From: Raphanus sativus
Lineage: Eukaryota > Streptophyta > Magnoliopsida > Brassicales > Brassicaceae
Direction: 5' to 3'
Assembly: GCF_000801105.2 (NCBI RefSeq)
Contig: NC_079513.1
Coordinates: 28,255,640 to 28,319,639 of the forward strand
DNA: 64,000 nucleotides
Numbering within the stretch: position 1 is the stretch's first letter; the number at the start of each line of letters is the position of its first letter. The position numbers and the translations under genes were made by a program. This document shows positions 1-11,940 of this stretch, in pieces. The notes beneath the pieces are model-generated. The model ran no database searches and was not told the DNA's origin. It worked only from the letters and a program-made list of their open reading frames with translations.

Positions 1-122
1 GGTGAGCAACCATTTCTTCTGGTCGAATTTGAAGAAGACTAGTGTTCTAGCTCTTCGAGCAGCCGAGACATTCTGATAGTGAGTGAGAAGAGCAAAGCTC
101 ACGCGAAACGGGCTGTCTATTC

Positions 123-1037
123 CTGAGAACTAAGGGCCCAGTGATAGTGTTAAGCCCATTATAAGCCCATGTAGTTCTTTTGTCTGCTCCTGAGCAGACA
201 TATGTTTCACTTTACTCGTATATTGATTAACTATTATCATTGGCTTTGAATTTCAGAATTTAAACCGTCTTTAACTTTGTTTGTTTACGTAGGTAGGGTT
301 AATGTGATATTGTACAGAACCTACATTTTATGGTTAGTCCAACTTATATAGCAAAGAGATAATCAAGGGAACCAAAGGTTAGCTTGAGACTTATTATCGA
401 TGAAGAGAAGAATAAAGTCGTTTTTGGCTGAAGCAGGTAGGGATTTGGTAGAAGTACTCTTGATGAAGACATAAAGTGATCATTAGAAAAGGAGAAAGGG
501 ACCGGGAGAAAATCAGCGGAAAACATGAAGCTGAGAGAAGCTAAAGAAGCAAATCAGGACATAGGTGCAATCAAAATGCCATATCTTGTAAATTAGGAAG
601 AAATTATTCATGAAACTGGTTTCGCTGGATTCTAAACTTAACGAGAGCACGCGACGAATTAGAAGATATGTCATTTTAAAGTAAAGAGAGGTCCGACTTG
701 TCTTATTTGGAAGATCAGTGGTTTAATAGGTTGCAAACTAAACATTGGCGACCAGAAAATTTATCTACGCATTCAGGAGACACATCCAAAGATCCAGAAG
801 AGTCAGACACGTTTTTAAGGGCCCAGTTAAAGTGCTAAGCCCATCATAACACCGATGAGCTCATGTTCTACTATTAGTTTATTGAAGAAGTTGCAGACTA
901 ATGCAGAAGATGTTGTTCTTCAAGAAATTAGCTTCAGCAAAGCAGAGGTTGTGGATCTGTTGAGAGCTTCATTGGTGACTTCATGTGCTTTAAGCACTGC
1001 TTTAAGTGATTTGATTGCAAAGAAGCCAAAGAAGTAA
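123..1037 (+). pseudogene. DUF674 gene remnants (at least two broken copies)
   Basis: Three pieces resemble DUF674 proteins, a plant family of unknown function that occurs in tandem clusters. Positions 372-425 read PKVSLRLIIDEEKNKVVF, then the frame shifts by one and LAEAGRDLVEVL follows to about 462; this matches the N-terminal start of the family. Near 790-820 a frame reads DTF, then KGPVKVL. Positions 840-1037 read ITPMSS followed by SLLKKLQ, a leucine-rich tail and a lysine-rich end, like the family C-terminus, with a stop at 1035-1037. A second KGPVIVLSP-like piece lies near 129-160, so the tail of another copy probably precedes it. Stops and frameshifts separate the pieces, so I call pseudogenes. 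A. thaliana has a DUF674 cluster close to the SQD2 locus (from memory), which fits the position. The 60-codon ORF at 855-1037 could still be expressed; this is not excluded. Confidence 0.6.
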
Positions 1038-1455
1038 CCACTTTGTGAAACCCAACTTCCAAGACCACATTGTCCACCCTTTTCTACCATGTTTCCCTTG
1101 TTTCTTTAATCCCATTTTCATTCTTGTAACTTGGACATTTTTAATGTTTTAGTTTATATTAATGAGATGAATCTTTTTATCATTTCGACTTGAATAACCA
1201 TCACTAGTAACAAAGCAGCAAGACATAAAAACATTGAACAAGCTTGCTAATCATTTTTTTATACAAACACACACACAAAGTAGGTGATCTGAAAATATTG
1301 AAACCCTAAAGGCAAAAGTCCACTAGACCAGACATAAAAGACATATCTTACAACATCAAGCTTACCATAAGCACATAAGCAATCCAAGTATACAAAAGAT
1401 AAAACACCATTAACCAAAGTAACATTTCAACCAAATTTCACTTTGATTGCTTCTC

Positions 1456-4105
1456 CTAAGCGTTAACTTCCGGCGGCACAGGAAAGAGTCGTTTAAACAA
1501 CCAATTGATTGGTCCCAAAACCTCAGCTTTCTTCTTCCTCCAGAACCATATCGCTGCTCCGTACTGTTCATTGCGTATCTTCGTCGTTGCTGCTCTCCAG
1601 TCATACTTCTCCGTCTCTTCTCTTGCCGCCTTTCCAATGATTTCTCTTGTTTCACTGTCGTGCAATAGAGTTCTCAGCTTCGTCACACAGTCTTCCACAT
1701 CTCCAGGGCTGAACAAAAACCCTGTCTTTCCCTCCTAAAAAATAACATCAGCATCAACAACTCTTTACAATGCAAGATCATGACCATGCAGTTAATTGTA
1801 TTTTTAGTTCGGTATAAAGATCAACTGACCTGTTCTTCAGGGATGATATCAGGGATTCCACCAGCTCGAGCAGCAACAACAGGAAGTCCTGAAGCCATTG
1901 CCTCAAGAACCACAAGACCAAGCGTCTCTGACTCTGATGGCATCACAAACACATCACCGCTTGCGTAAGCTTGCGAGAGTTCCTCCCCTTGTAGCATTCC
2001 AGTGAAAACCGCTGGCATTCCGGCGAACAGCTTCTCAAGATCCTCTCTTCAACAAGATCAAATAGATATTTTTTTTTTAACGTCACAATGCTGTCTACAC
2101 CTCTTTTAGAAAGCAATATTATGGCCAAGAGATTAGTACCTGTATGGTCCATCTCCAATGAAAGCAATCCGAGCTTCAGGCAATTTGTCCATTACACTGT
2201 ATTACATTCAAATTATTCAATTTTACTACCACCTAAAAGGAGTGTAGTCAGATTTAAAGCTATATAAGAAATCTAACCTTTTTAGAAGCTCCAAACTCTT
2301 TTCTACGCCAATACGGCCTACATGGATCACTAGAGGCTTTTCTGGCTCACCATTACTGTTAAATCACCAAGCATTAAGATTAGCACATGAAAGTATATCT
2401 GTGTTATAAAGAAAAGTATATTGTATCCTTACCTTAGTCTTATACGCATTTCTTGGGAACGGAAACGGGGATTGAAGCTTTCTGAATCCACACCCTTATT
2501 CCAGAGTCGAAGTTGATTAGCTTCAACATATGATAATAAATAGGAACAATGTTAGTATTAAACAATCACAGCGTCTGTATAATTAGTGTATCGTTTTTTA
2601 TTTTATTCACCCGCAGTTGCACCAGCTGCTATAAGATCTTTCCCAATGGCAGCGGAAGGAACTAATGTAAGATCAGCCGCTCGGTGAAGAAATCCTGATT
2701 AAAAGCTCTTATTCAATTTTAGTCGCATATTACATGAAAATAACAGGAAAAGTTGACATTTGATAAACAGAGTTTACATACTTATAATGGACCACATTGG
2801 TTGGACCAACCAACTAAAAGTGTATCTTGGGATATATCTGCACATCAACACAAAAGCTTAATATTCAGAAACATCTTTGATAATTCAAGAGTTATAAGCA
2901 AATAACGTCTGAAAAACAATTCAACTTAAGGGAGGGAGGGAGATAAGAAGCTTACACAGGGACGTGGGTGTGGTAAGACATTACTATTGGTACAGATAGC
3001 ATCTTTGCTATTGCCAGCGCACCAAAAACCTGAAAAAATAAAAATCAATTGTGGGTGGATTCTCAAACTGTTTTGATAATCCTTTAGTCACTACTAGTGA
3101 TGTGAATTCTCAAAAGACTATTTTGGTTACCATAATCCCAGGAGAAGAAGCGTGTATAATGTCAGGCTTAAAACGAGCAATTTCGGAGATAATTCTTGGA
3201 CTAAGGGCAAGCGAGAGGGGAACCTTTTGGTAGTAAGGGCAAGGGAAGCTGCAGAAGAAGAGATCAAAGAAAATTAGCTATGTTACCCTAAATATATCCA
3301 TTTGAGTTATAATAATATAGCTAAATAAAATGTTGGGTACCTTCTTGATCCAATGACTTTGGCTCCATAGAACTCTTCTGGAACACCTTCATGTGTCGTC
3401 ACGACAATAACCTATGCAAGTAAAAACAGTTTATAATCAAGATGAAAAAAAAAAGAGAGCAGCTTTCACCTTTTTACAGGTAGTTATGATTCTGAAAGAG
3501 ACATTAAGCTCAGTGAAAGTAGACTTTTGGATTGAAGAATTAGAAGGAACAAACCTCGTCACCCATTTCACGTAGATACCTAATGAAGTTCTGGAATCTG
3601 TTTTTGTATCCTGACACATATCTGCCAAAAACAAGACAATAATGTTAATGAGCAATAAAGTCAACAGAGAAAGTATCATCTGCTAACGATCCTAGTTTTC
3701 AGAGAGACATTTCGTCGAACACAAAACAGACAAGATCAATGACACTTACGCAAAGGGAGAAGGCTCGACAAAGAGAGCAATTCTCCTGGGCTTGGAGTAG
3801 GATTCAGGATCGAGAAGTGGAGCCTCGATCTCCGATTCCTCACCTTCCCCTCTAGCTTCAGTAATAGTCATATCGTTGGACCCAGAAGAAGCAGAAACCA
3901 CCTCAAGTCCGGAACTTTTCTTGCGAATCAAGCTAATGGATGATCTCCGAGGAGAAGAAACGACGAGGGAAACAGGGGAGCTAGCAAAAGAACAACAAGT
4001 GGTTGCAGAGGAGGAAGAAGAAGAAGAACAAGTGTTTGTGGTCGTGCTAGGAAGAAAAGGAGAATTATTTGGAGAGAGATTTATAGAGAGAGAAGAAAGG
4101 TTCAT
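1456..4105 (-). CDS. SQD2: UDP-sulfoquinovose:diacylglycerol sulfoquinovosyltransferase (SQD2)
   Basis: Plastid enzyme of the last step of sulfolipid (SQDG) synthesis, transferring sulfoquinovose from UDP-sulfoquinovose to diacylglycerol. Twelve exons can be read on the minus strand; traced junctions include 4105-3750, 3621-3555, 3411-3341, 3248-3131, 3029-2956, 2837-2782, 2696-2611, and the last exon ends with TAG at 1456-1458. The Ser/Thr-rich first exon looks like a transit peptide and ends LFVEPSPFA. The middle holds HASSPGIM and [13 protein letters not shown], and the C-terminal half has the GT4 motif [13 protein letters not shown] with the E-x7-E pair, followed by [13 protein letters not shown]. 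The product is about 515 residues; Arabidopsis SQD2 is about 510. The family is induced by phosphate starvation, and two matching promoter boxes lie upstream (4278-4285 and 4334-4341). All traced exons stay in frame, so the gene looks intact. Confidence 0.96.
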
Positions 4106-4277
4106 CGTTTTATTATTCCTTTCTCTACAGGAGTAGTTTAAATTAATAATTGTTGGGTGTCTTAAGACCGATTAAAACAGGACAACATCAGAAGCAAAAG
4201 ATGAGATTTTTATTTTTCTCTTTCTTTGTGGGAGTGAGAGAGAGGGAATCTGAAGAAGAAGAATGTGTAAATAAAAA

Positions 4278-4285
4278 GGATATCC
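4278..4285. promoter_or_regulatory. P1BS box (PHR1 site) upstream of SQD2
   Basis: GGATATCC is a perfect palindromic match to the PHR1-binding consensus GNATATNC. It lies about 173 bp upstream of the SQD2 start codon. SQD2 is a known phosphate-starvation-induced gene, so function is likely but inferred. Confidence 0.65.
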
Positions 4286-4333
4286 TCTTTGTGAGGCCGA
4301 GACAGATACGGCATCATTTGAAACGTTTTTTTA

Positions 4334-4341
4334 GCATATGC
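4334..4341. promoter_or_regulatory. second P1BS box upstream of SQD2
   Basis: GCATATGC matches GNATATNC and is also palindromic. It lies 229 bp upstream of the SQD2 start and about 50 bp from the first box. It also contains a CATATG E-box core, so a different factor could use it. Confidence 0.6.
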
Positions 4342-4813
4342 TTTTCATTCCATGTCTTCTTGTCATTATTTATAAAAATATTTTCTGTCAACATTTTTTT
4401 AATAAATAAAACTATTTTTTTGAGATCCGAGAACAGCCTGTCTCTCTCTCTTTATATATGAACTCATCTTTTGTGTTTGTTGATCATGTTGAAGCAACGG
4501 TTTATATGAATAATTATGTGGCTAAATAGTCTATATCACCTTCATCAAACCAGTGGTAAGTGTTGTTGCATCGATTTTTCTTTTTAATTTTAGTTTGGTT
4601 TATAGACTTTACCAATGATTCATATGTTCGTATTTACTAAAGTGACAAACTAGTACACTTGGTTAGTTGGTTTATTAGGTGAATCAGTGAATGAATGGAT
4701 GCATGAATTATTATTATTTTCCTACCGATGATTTAAGCACATGTCCACACAAAAAATGCCCGACTTGAAGATATCGATTTAATCATATGTATGGATCCTG
4801 CCCCAGCGAACTA

Positions 4814-5490
4814 GGGCTGGGCGTTCGGGTACCCATTCGGGTTTCGGTTCAGTCCATTCGGGTTCCGGGTTTTTGGGGTTAAAGATTTCAGTCCCATTCG
4901 GATATTTCTAAATTTCGGTTCGGTTTCGGTTCGGATCTTTGCGGGTTCGGTTCGGGTTCGGATAACCCATTTAAAATATTTTTAAATTTTTAAAATTTAT
5001 TATATACTTTAAATTTTCAAAATCTATAAGAAAGATAATATATTACAGATAAATTTTCATAACATATATGTCAAAATACCTTAATTTAACATATAAATTA
5101 GTTTTCTTTGAATATATGGATAAAGAATCAATAGATATTTAACTATTTTGGTGTTTTTAGTATATTCTAGCTATTTTAAACATTTACTTTTAACTATTTG
5201 CATATATTTTCCGAGTATTTTGGAAAACTTAAAGGTATCTTATATATTTTTAATATTTTTAATATACATTATATATAAAAATAATGTATATATTTAAGTA
5301 TATAAATTTATTTCGGGTACATTCGGATACCCAAAATATTTCGCTTCGGATCGGGTTCGGTTTCGGTTCTTTAAATACCGAAATTTTGAACTCATTCGAA
5401 TATTTAATCAATTTCGTTTCGGGTTCGGTACTACTTTTTCGGATCGGGTTCGGTTCGGTTTTTCGGGTTCGAATTTTTTGCCCAGCCATA
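4814..5490. mobile_element. non-autonomous MITE with 10-bp target duplication
   Basis: The element begins GGGCTGGGCGTTCGGG and ends TTTTTTGCCCAGCCATA, giving short terminal inverted repeats (GGCTGGGC and GCCCAGCC) on subterminal sequence rich in TTCGGGTTCGG, in inverted orientation at the two ends. The same 10 bases, CAGCGAACTA, flank it exactly on both sides (4804-4813 and 5491-5500). A 9-11 bp duplication points to a Mutator-type element, but the terminal repeats are too short to be sure. The 677-bp body is AT-rich without a coding frame. A diverged relative in opposite orientation lies near 33120-33540. Confidence 0.75.
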
Positions 5491-5500
5491 CAGCGAACTA

Positions 5501-7605
5501 ACTGCGATTCTTATTTAGTCAGATTTACTGAAAAGAATAAATAGTACGAAAATTCTGTTAAATATTGACTTTTCATTTGTGTACGTGAAAAAATAACACG
5601 AGGATAATTATAGATATAGTTTACAACAATCACAATAACGTACTCCTAAAGACAAACATCTGGCTTTGTTATTATTTACTTGATTGTGTTTGTTACGTAT
5701 GTCAAAATCATTAGCCAGCCTAAATTACTTTGATTGTCCAATTACTTGTAGATCTAAATAACATAAATTCAAATCAATACGCCAAGACAACCTTGTATAT
5801 TTCTTTTTATATCTATTCTATTAATTCTTCAGTATGACCAATTGATAAAAGGTTGTATCCAATTATATTTTCCATGTTTTACTAACTAATTGTCATTAGT
5901 CACATATACTATTACGTGACTTTGAGCTATTATTATAACTTCCCCTTTTTACTTCCTAAATTCTAAGACCCATTACTCTGTTTCTTTTTTTCTTTTAATA
6001 TTGGCTTTCATAAATTATTCTCATTTATACTAAACTAAATTCACATATATTCTATTATATATGAGCAAAGAAAAAATACGATCATAAACTGTTTCACTAA
6101 AACATATATTATAACTAGATCTTAAATTATCTATTCTATTAATTCTCCAGCATGACCAGTTGATAAAGGTCAGGTCCAATTTAAAAAAAAATACAACTAT
6201 AATTATCTTTTATTAATCGATACTATGTCATAACTTCCAGTCTAATATTTTCGGCACCACTTCTTTCTTTTACATATATTAACCGACAAACCAATATATA
6301 AATTAACAATTGTATTTCTTCCTTTTGGGTTTATCCAAATCGTAATTGATAATCTATGTTACTTTTTTATAATATCACTGTGATATTATCATGTATTCGG
6401 TTATATTTTCTTTTTGTCAGTATTCCATCCAAATTAATTACTTTAGTTTTTACATATTTTTTTCATTTGACATACAAAATATTAAAAATAGTTTAGAGTA
6501 TTTAAATTATTTTTGAAAAAAATTAAGATTTATGACATCTAACAAATAATATCAAAACTTAAAAGTTCATAAATATTTATAAGTGTAATGTGAATAATAA
6601 ATTAAACTTCAAATTCAAAGTAAACCAAAAGTAAAACATTATTAATAAATTAACTAAAACAAAACTGAAAAACCTAACTTATTTATGAAAAATATACAAA
6701 ATAGATTTTAAAAACATAATAAAAAACTAAAAGAAAAAAGTAAAAGTAAAAGTTATCTATTAGTTCAACCAACGGTTCAACCGATAATCAGTTTATGGGT
6801 TTTAGCGAGTTTCAGCGGGTTTTATTAGGTTTTTAAATATTATTTTTTCACAAGACCCAAACCGTATTTATCTTGGATCACCGGATTTATTATTTCAACC
6901 GTGGGTCCGTATCGGTTTTCAAAACACTGACTATGAGACTTTGATTTTTGGGTTGATTCTGAGTCGGGTATTTTTAGTATGAATATTCTTGACTAATTAT
7001 GTTAAGTCCAGTTGGTTTATGTTAATACAATCCAGTATCAATTCATGGAATACATGTGTGTAGTTTTAGTTGATGCTGCTTATATTTTTTCTTTTACTAG
7101 ACTTTGGATTGTATTTTAATTTGTATATATGTATATGCTGATCTATTTAGGATTTAAATATTAATATTAATATGAACGACAAAAAAAACACTAATAGCTT
7201 TTACAATATTATCGATGTATTGATACTATAATTGTTACAAAACTATATAATACATTTTGTATCAAGCTTAATACTATATAATATGGAAATTATTAGCTTT
7301 TTATAATTTAGATTATATCTCAAAATCCAATAATACTGCAGACAGTTTATGTACATGTTTTTTATTTGAAAACATATGTTACCAAAATTATTATAAAAAA
7401 ACAAAATTAAATTAAGTTAAAACATTTTATTCAGTTTAAAATAGTATACCCGCCGCTGATACTAAAAGTATACTATAAAACTACATAAGTAAATTTTCGA
7501 ATATTAATTTTTAAAAATTAATTCTTCAAATATCTACACAAACAATCTAACAAAATTTTGAAAATTGATTCATTTTCTTTCAAATATGTATCTAAACAAA
7601 CTATA
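5501..7605. other. AT-rich intergenic spacer with degenerate repeats
   Basis: I see no gene. A diverged direct repeat of about 55 bp is present at 5809-5865 and 6128-6180 (shared core CTATTCTATTAATTCT, then ATGACCA and TTGATAAA). A stretch rich in GGTTCAACCG-like words at 6765-6930 resembles 32390-32530 and is probably degraded transposon sequence. Confidence 0.5.
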
Positions 7606-8123
7606 TCTATACTATTAAAAGGGAATTATTACCAAAAAATCTGCTTAGAAAAGTTGTTGGCTCATTTCACTAACTAATTATTTTTGGTCCAGCTATTTCA
7701 AAATACAGGAATTGAAAAATAATAATTTAAAATTTAAATCATGTATAATTTTTTATTGTAAATATACTTTTATAGTAATTAAATTAAATAATGATTATTA
7801 AAATAAATATATAATCCAAGGATAACCACAAAATTAAGCGGAGCGGATACGGATACAAAATTATATATTTGCGGGTTGTGCGGGTCATATTTTTTAACCA
7901 AAACAAAATTGAAAATCCGTAGGTTAGAGGTCAGCGGGACGAGTTCAACCCGCAATCCAACCTTAACCGTGCGTATACGAGATTAATTTTAAATTGCTAT
8001 TATTTGATAAAATATATTTTGATTAAAATTTATACACAGATATGATTTAAAAAAATACTAATATAATCAGAAAGAAAAAACAAATATCAAAAGTTAAATT
8101 TAAAAGGGCGGATCAAAATCTAG
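7606..8123 (+). mobile_element. non-autonomous Helitron-like element
   Basis: The left end starts TCTATACTATTAAAAGGG after an A, and the right end reads GGGCGGATCAAAATCTAG followed by T. This is the Helitron pattern of A/TC...CTAG/T, and these words are typical of Brassicaceae Helitrons. The 3' hairpin before CTAG is weak here, so the boundaries are likely but not proven. There is no Rep/helicase frame in its 518 bp. Confidence 0.55.
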
Positions 8124-9118
8124 TTTTGATTAAAATGCCAACAAAAACAAAATAAAAAGGAATAAAACTTGATATATATGGTATCGGAAGACAGATTCCC
8201 TTGAATATTCGCTGCACGTTAGCATCTTACCTTACCTTGTATTATATGCACAACATACAAACTAGTCTGTCTACTTGGCTGTCCCATATGCATCTCGAAT
8301 ATATCTCACACTTGAAGTGTTTAATATTTTCCAATTACGTAAAATTTGAACATAGGATCAAAGATAACAGTGAGTATTCTAACAACTGATTGCTGTTTAC
8401 TCCACGAGAACATGATTGATTACCTTCAAGCTTCTTATGGCATATTTTATTGTTGTGGAAAATCTTGTCATACTGATGATTACAATAAATAATTACCCCA
8501 AGTGGACGGGCTAACATATGCCCATATTATTAATAACGAGGTCACGTATATTTAAAATGAAACTTGATTGGCCCATGCATAATCAGTTTCCCCTACACAA
8601 CTTGTAAAGGCCCATGGGCTTTTGTTGACTCGTGTTTGTTTAGAATTTTATTGGACTAATAATATCTTCAGTTTTCTCGTCTATGTTTTTTTTGGTAGCC
8701 ACTAATGACGTTCGTGACTCACGAATAGCCAAGTCTTTCACGAATCTTCTGTATGAGACGACGTAAGTTTAGGATATCGATGTGCAAAGAATGGGCTCTG
8801 TTTTGTATTATTAACTCACATCGACAACAATCCATTTCATTGCAAATTACTGGCACATGGGCTTTTATTGATCCGGTCTGCTTCTTCTCGTATATTACAG
8901 GGCAACGCACAATCCAAGGCGTTGGTTAGAAGCACGTGGGAAGCAATCGCGTGTATCTAACGGTAAGAATTAAATGAGGGTGAGCACCGACGTGTGAGTT
9001 TAAAGAGAGTTCCAATGCACGGACATTGCCACGTGGGCTTATGCCTTGCTTTAGTTCCACACTCCCACAACCATTCAGACAAACAAAGATCGATCGCTTG
9101 TTGCTGAAGAAGAAGAAG
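8124..9118. other. intergenic region and promoter of the CBM20 gene
   Basis: No gene is supported in this stretch. It holds the presumed promoter of the gene starting at 9119, including G-box sequences at 8933-8938 (CACGTG) and 9029-9036 (CCACGTGG, about 83 bp before the start codon). Confidence 0.5.
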
Positions 9119-10994
9119 ATGATTGGAGGCACCCTAACCTCTTCTTCTTCGTCCTCAACCAAACTCATCATCGATGATTCCCCTACATGGATTCTCCGTC
9201 GTGGTGGAGCTGGCGCTGAGATTTTCCCTTGTGTTGTTGTTCCCAGGAAAACGTTTTTGCGTCTAGATTCTTCTGTTCACAGCAAGATTCTTAAGCCGAT
9301 GATTCCTCTTCGTGTATCTTCGTCAGAGGAGGTAACTAATAGCACCTTCCAGGCTGTCTCTGTTCTGGTCTGTTATGTTCTCTCTGCAAATCACCTTTTT
9401 TTTAGAAATATGTATTTTTCTCAGTCGATTCTTTTTTTTTTTCCACGGACTGTCTGTGTAGCTAATCCTTTAAAGGTTTCTTCGGTCATTTAAATAGGTA
9501 AATACAGAAGAAGATGCTGAAACTGAAGCTGTAGAGAAATGTAAGTTTCTATTCGATATCTTCCTAGCTGTATTGGCAACATTCTTGGATCACTTGCAAA
9601 CATTTTACTAATTATTATATTGCAGCCCCTGGAAGAACTGTGCGTGTAAGGTTCCAGCTGCGGAAAGAGTGTGTCTTTGGAGAACATTTCTTCATCCTTG
9701 GTGAACATCCCGTCTTTGGCGGCGGTCTTTGGGATCCTGAAAATGCCTTGCCTCTGAACTGGTCTGATGGCCATGTTTGGACCTTAGATCTGGTATGTAT
9801 TCTGCTTGCTTTGTTGAGACACATTCTGAGTATGAGGAGACTTTACTCTGATGATGATGGTGGTTTATTTTTCTACAACTCAGGATCTTCCTGCTGGAAG
9901 ATTGGTTGAATTCAAGTTCATTCTCAAGGCAGAGACAGGGGAGATCTTGTGGCAACCAGGTCCCAACCGTGCTATTAAAACCTGGGAAACTAACAAGACT
10001 ATCAGGATATGTGAGGACTGGGATAATGCTGATCTCCAAATGATGAGGGAGGAAGACTTTGTGCCACTCCTCAATCAAGAGCAAAAGCAGTCTTCTTTTA
10101 TCTTGGATGATATGCCCTTAGTTTCCGAAAATATCACACATCCAGAGCAAAGCGTGACGCTTCTCACCAATGCTTCATCAAACGGTGCAGGAGAGGAGGT
10201 CCAAGTGCTTGGTACTGTACATCAGATCTCTTCAGTTGTAGCTGTAGATGATGAACCTGAGGAAACCTCAAGTGGAGCTCTGACTGCTTGTCAGGATGAA
10301 AATGTGACCACTGAAGAAGCAGCCATGTTTACTGAGGAAGAAAGTCCAGTTTTGGTACCCGGGTTGTTTCCTCTGACCGACTTGGATAACGAAGAAGTCA
10401 GTGGAACCATCACTCAGGTGTCAGTGGAAGTTATTAACGAAGGTAAAGCCGAAACGTTCCCAGAGGTAATTATAACCTGATGATTCCTGTTTTGTCTACA
10501 ACACAACGAAACCTGTGTAGATTATGCTTTGAGACATGTTTCTTCACTCTAGAATAAATCTGTCTGTCCTTACAGTGTATACTGTTGCTCCACTCGTAAA
10601 AAGTTCCCTTAACTATATTTCTTGAAGCTAGTTCCACGGTATTTGTATTAAAAATCGAATGTGCGCTTATCTAAGATTTTGGAATGATCTTCCAGAAATA
10701 TGATAAATGCTCTTATGGGTTAATGGAGAAGCTGTTATGCAGGTAGATAAGAAGCAAGAAATCAAAGAAGAAAGGAACGATATAGGGAAAGTAAAAGCGG
10801 TTTCATTATTTGAGAATTCAGAGCAAGAAGCAGTGAAAGGTGTAGAGAAGACGCATTACAACAATGCAGCAGAGGAAGAGATACAGCCAGAGGCAGAGGC
10901 GTTGCTTGGAACGCCGCATGTCCTTTTAGAGAAAGACATCCAATGGGGACGCAGAAAGATTTACAAGCTTCTTAGCAACTTCGGGCTTTTTTAA
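9119..10994 (+). CDS. CBM20 (starch-binding fold) protein, At5g01260-like
   Basis: Five exons splice in frame: 9119-9331, 9498-9540, 9626-9792, 9884-10465 and 10743-10994, giving about 418 residues. The N-terminus is rich in Ser/Thr with few acidic residues and looks like a chloroplast transit peptide. Residues about 88-187 form a CBM20 starch-binding fold: RVRFQLRKECVFGEHFFILG, LGEHPVFGGGLWDPENALPL, LNWSDGHVWTLDL, then EFKFILK and WQPGPNR. These carry the aromatic residues that bind glucan chains in this family. The rest is an acidic, low-complexity tail without a catalytic domain, so the protein probably binds starch or another plastid polysaccharide; its exact role is unknown to me. The start at 9119 is the ATG just before the transit-like stretch; an in-frame upstream ATG at 9026 is less likely. 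Confidence 0.88.
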
Positions 10995-11940
10995 ACTCTG
11001 CTACAGTTACTACATTTTAATTGGCAAAAGAGCATCAACAAGATGATTCTCTCGTAGTTTCAACTGTCTTAGAAAAGTAGGCTACCTTCTCCTCTGTTTC
11101 AACTTTGCATTTGTTTCTATGAGAACTGAGAAGCTTGTGTTTGTATATATCTGTATGATCAATTCAAACGGTTTTAGTAAAGTGAGAGATAATAAGAGAA
11201 TGGAGAATGTTATTTGTTAAGTACATAGGATCTATCATGTTGCTGACTTTTTACGTGCATCCAATTCATACATATATATAACTTTTGGTGTTACAAACAA
11301 GTGATAATGATTGTTGGTTTAATGGTTTTTTTCCCCCTTAAGTTTCCAATTTCTTGCATAATGAATGATGATGACCATAAGATTATTCAAGTGCTTTGAA
11401 TTTTAATAATGTAGTTTTATTCGTTCTAGACTTTTGGTGATCTTTAGGAAGGCCTTGTGGGTAATTACTAATTACCGACGCCGTACGTTTAGGAGCCACC
11501 TTTATTCTCTCTACGACTCTACGAGTTTTATATGTTTGTAAATATCGATAGGCACAATCTTTGCCTGATCATCCCTTTATCATTGGAGCGCTTCCCTTTG
11601 CAACTCCACACACACACACACTGGCAATGCTCTTAAAAACTAGATTAGTTCAACATCAACAAAAATACTCATTATATAATCACTATACAAATAGTTTATG
11701 CAAAAGACTAGATGCTACTATAGGGGGAAATGATTATATCTAACGTGATATAACACCCTTATTTGGGACTGTCTAATGTGATAAAAAAAGAAGAAGCCAC
11801 TGATCTACAGCTCATTCCATTTGGTTAAAAGGAATATTTACCTTTTACGTCTTCTTCTTCTTCTTCTTCTTCTTCTTCCCCACTTACTTCTCCTTAGTTG
11901 TTAAGACCATCACCTAAATTCAACTCAGAAATGGTTTTCT
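10995..11940. other. convergent intergenic region
   Basis: This lies between the 3' ends of the CBM20 gene and the CPL2-like gene, and should hold both 3' UTRs. It has a short (AC)n run near 11607 and a (CTT)n run near 11850-11878. I see no gene. Confidence 0.5.

Noticed and set aside
3876..4461. Plus-strand ORFs over SQD2 exon 1 and its promoter
   Set aside because: They are the complement of the transit-peptide exon and of the promoter; composition is low-complexity.
9026..9493. 155-codon ORF starting at 9026 as the full CBM20 first exon
   Set aside because: It reads through the exon 1 donor at 9331 into intron sequence; splice sites and homology support the five-exon model.
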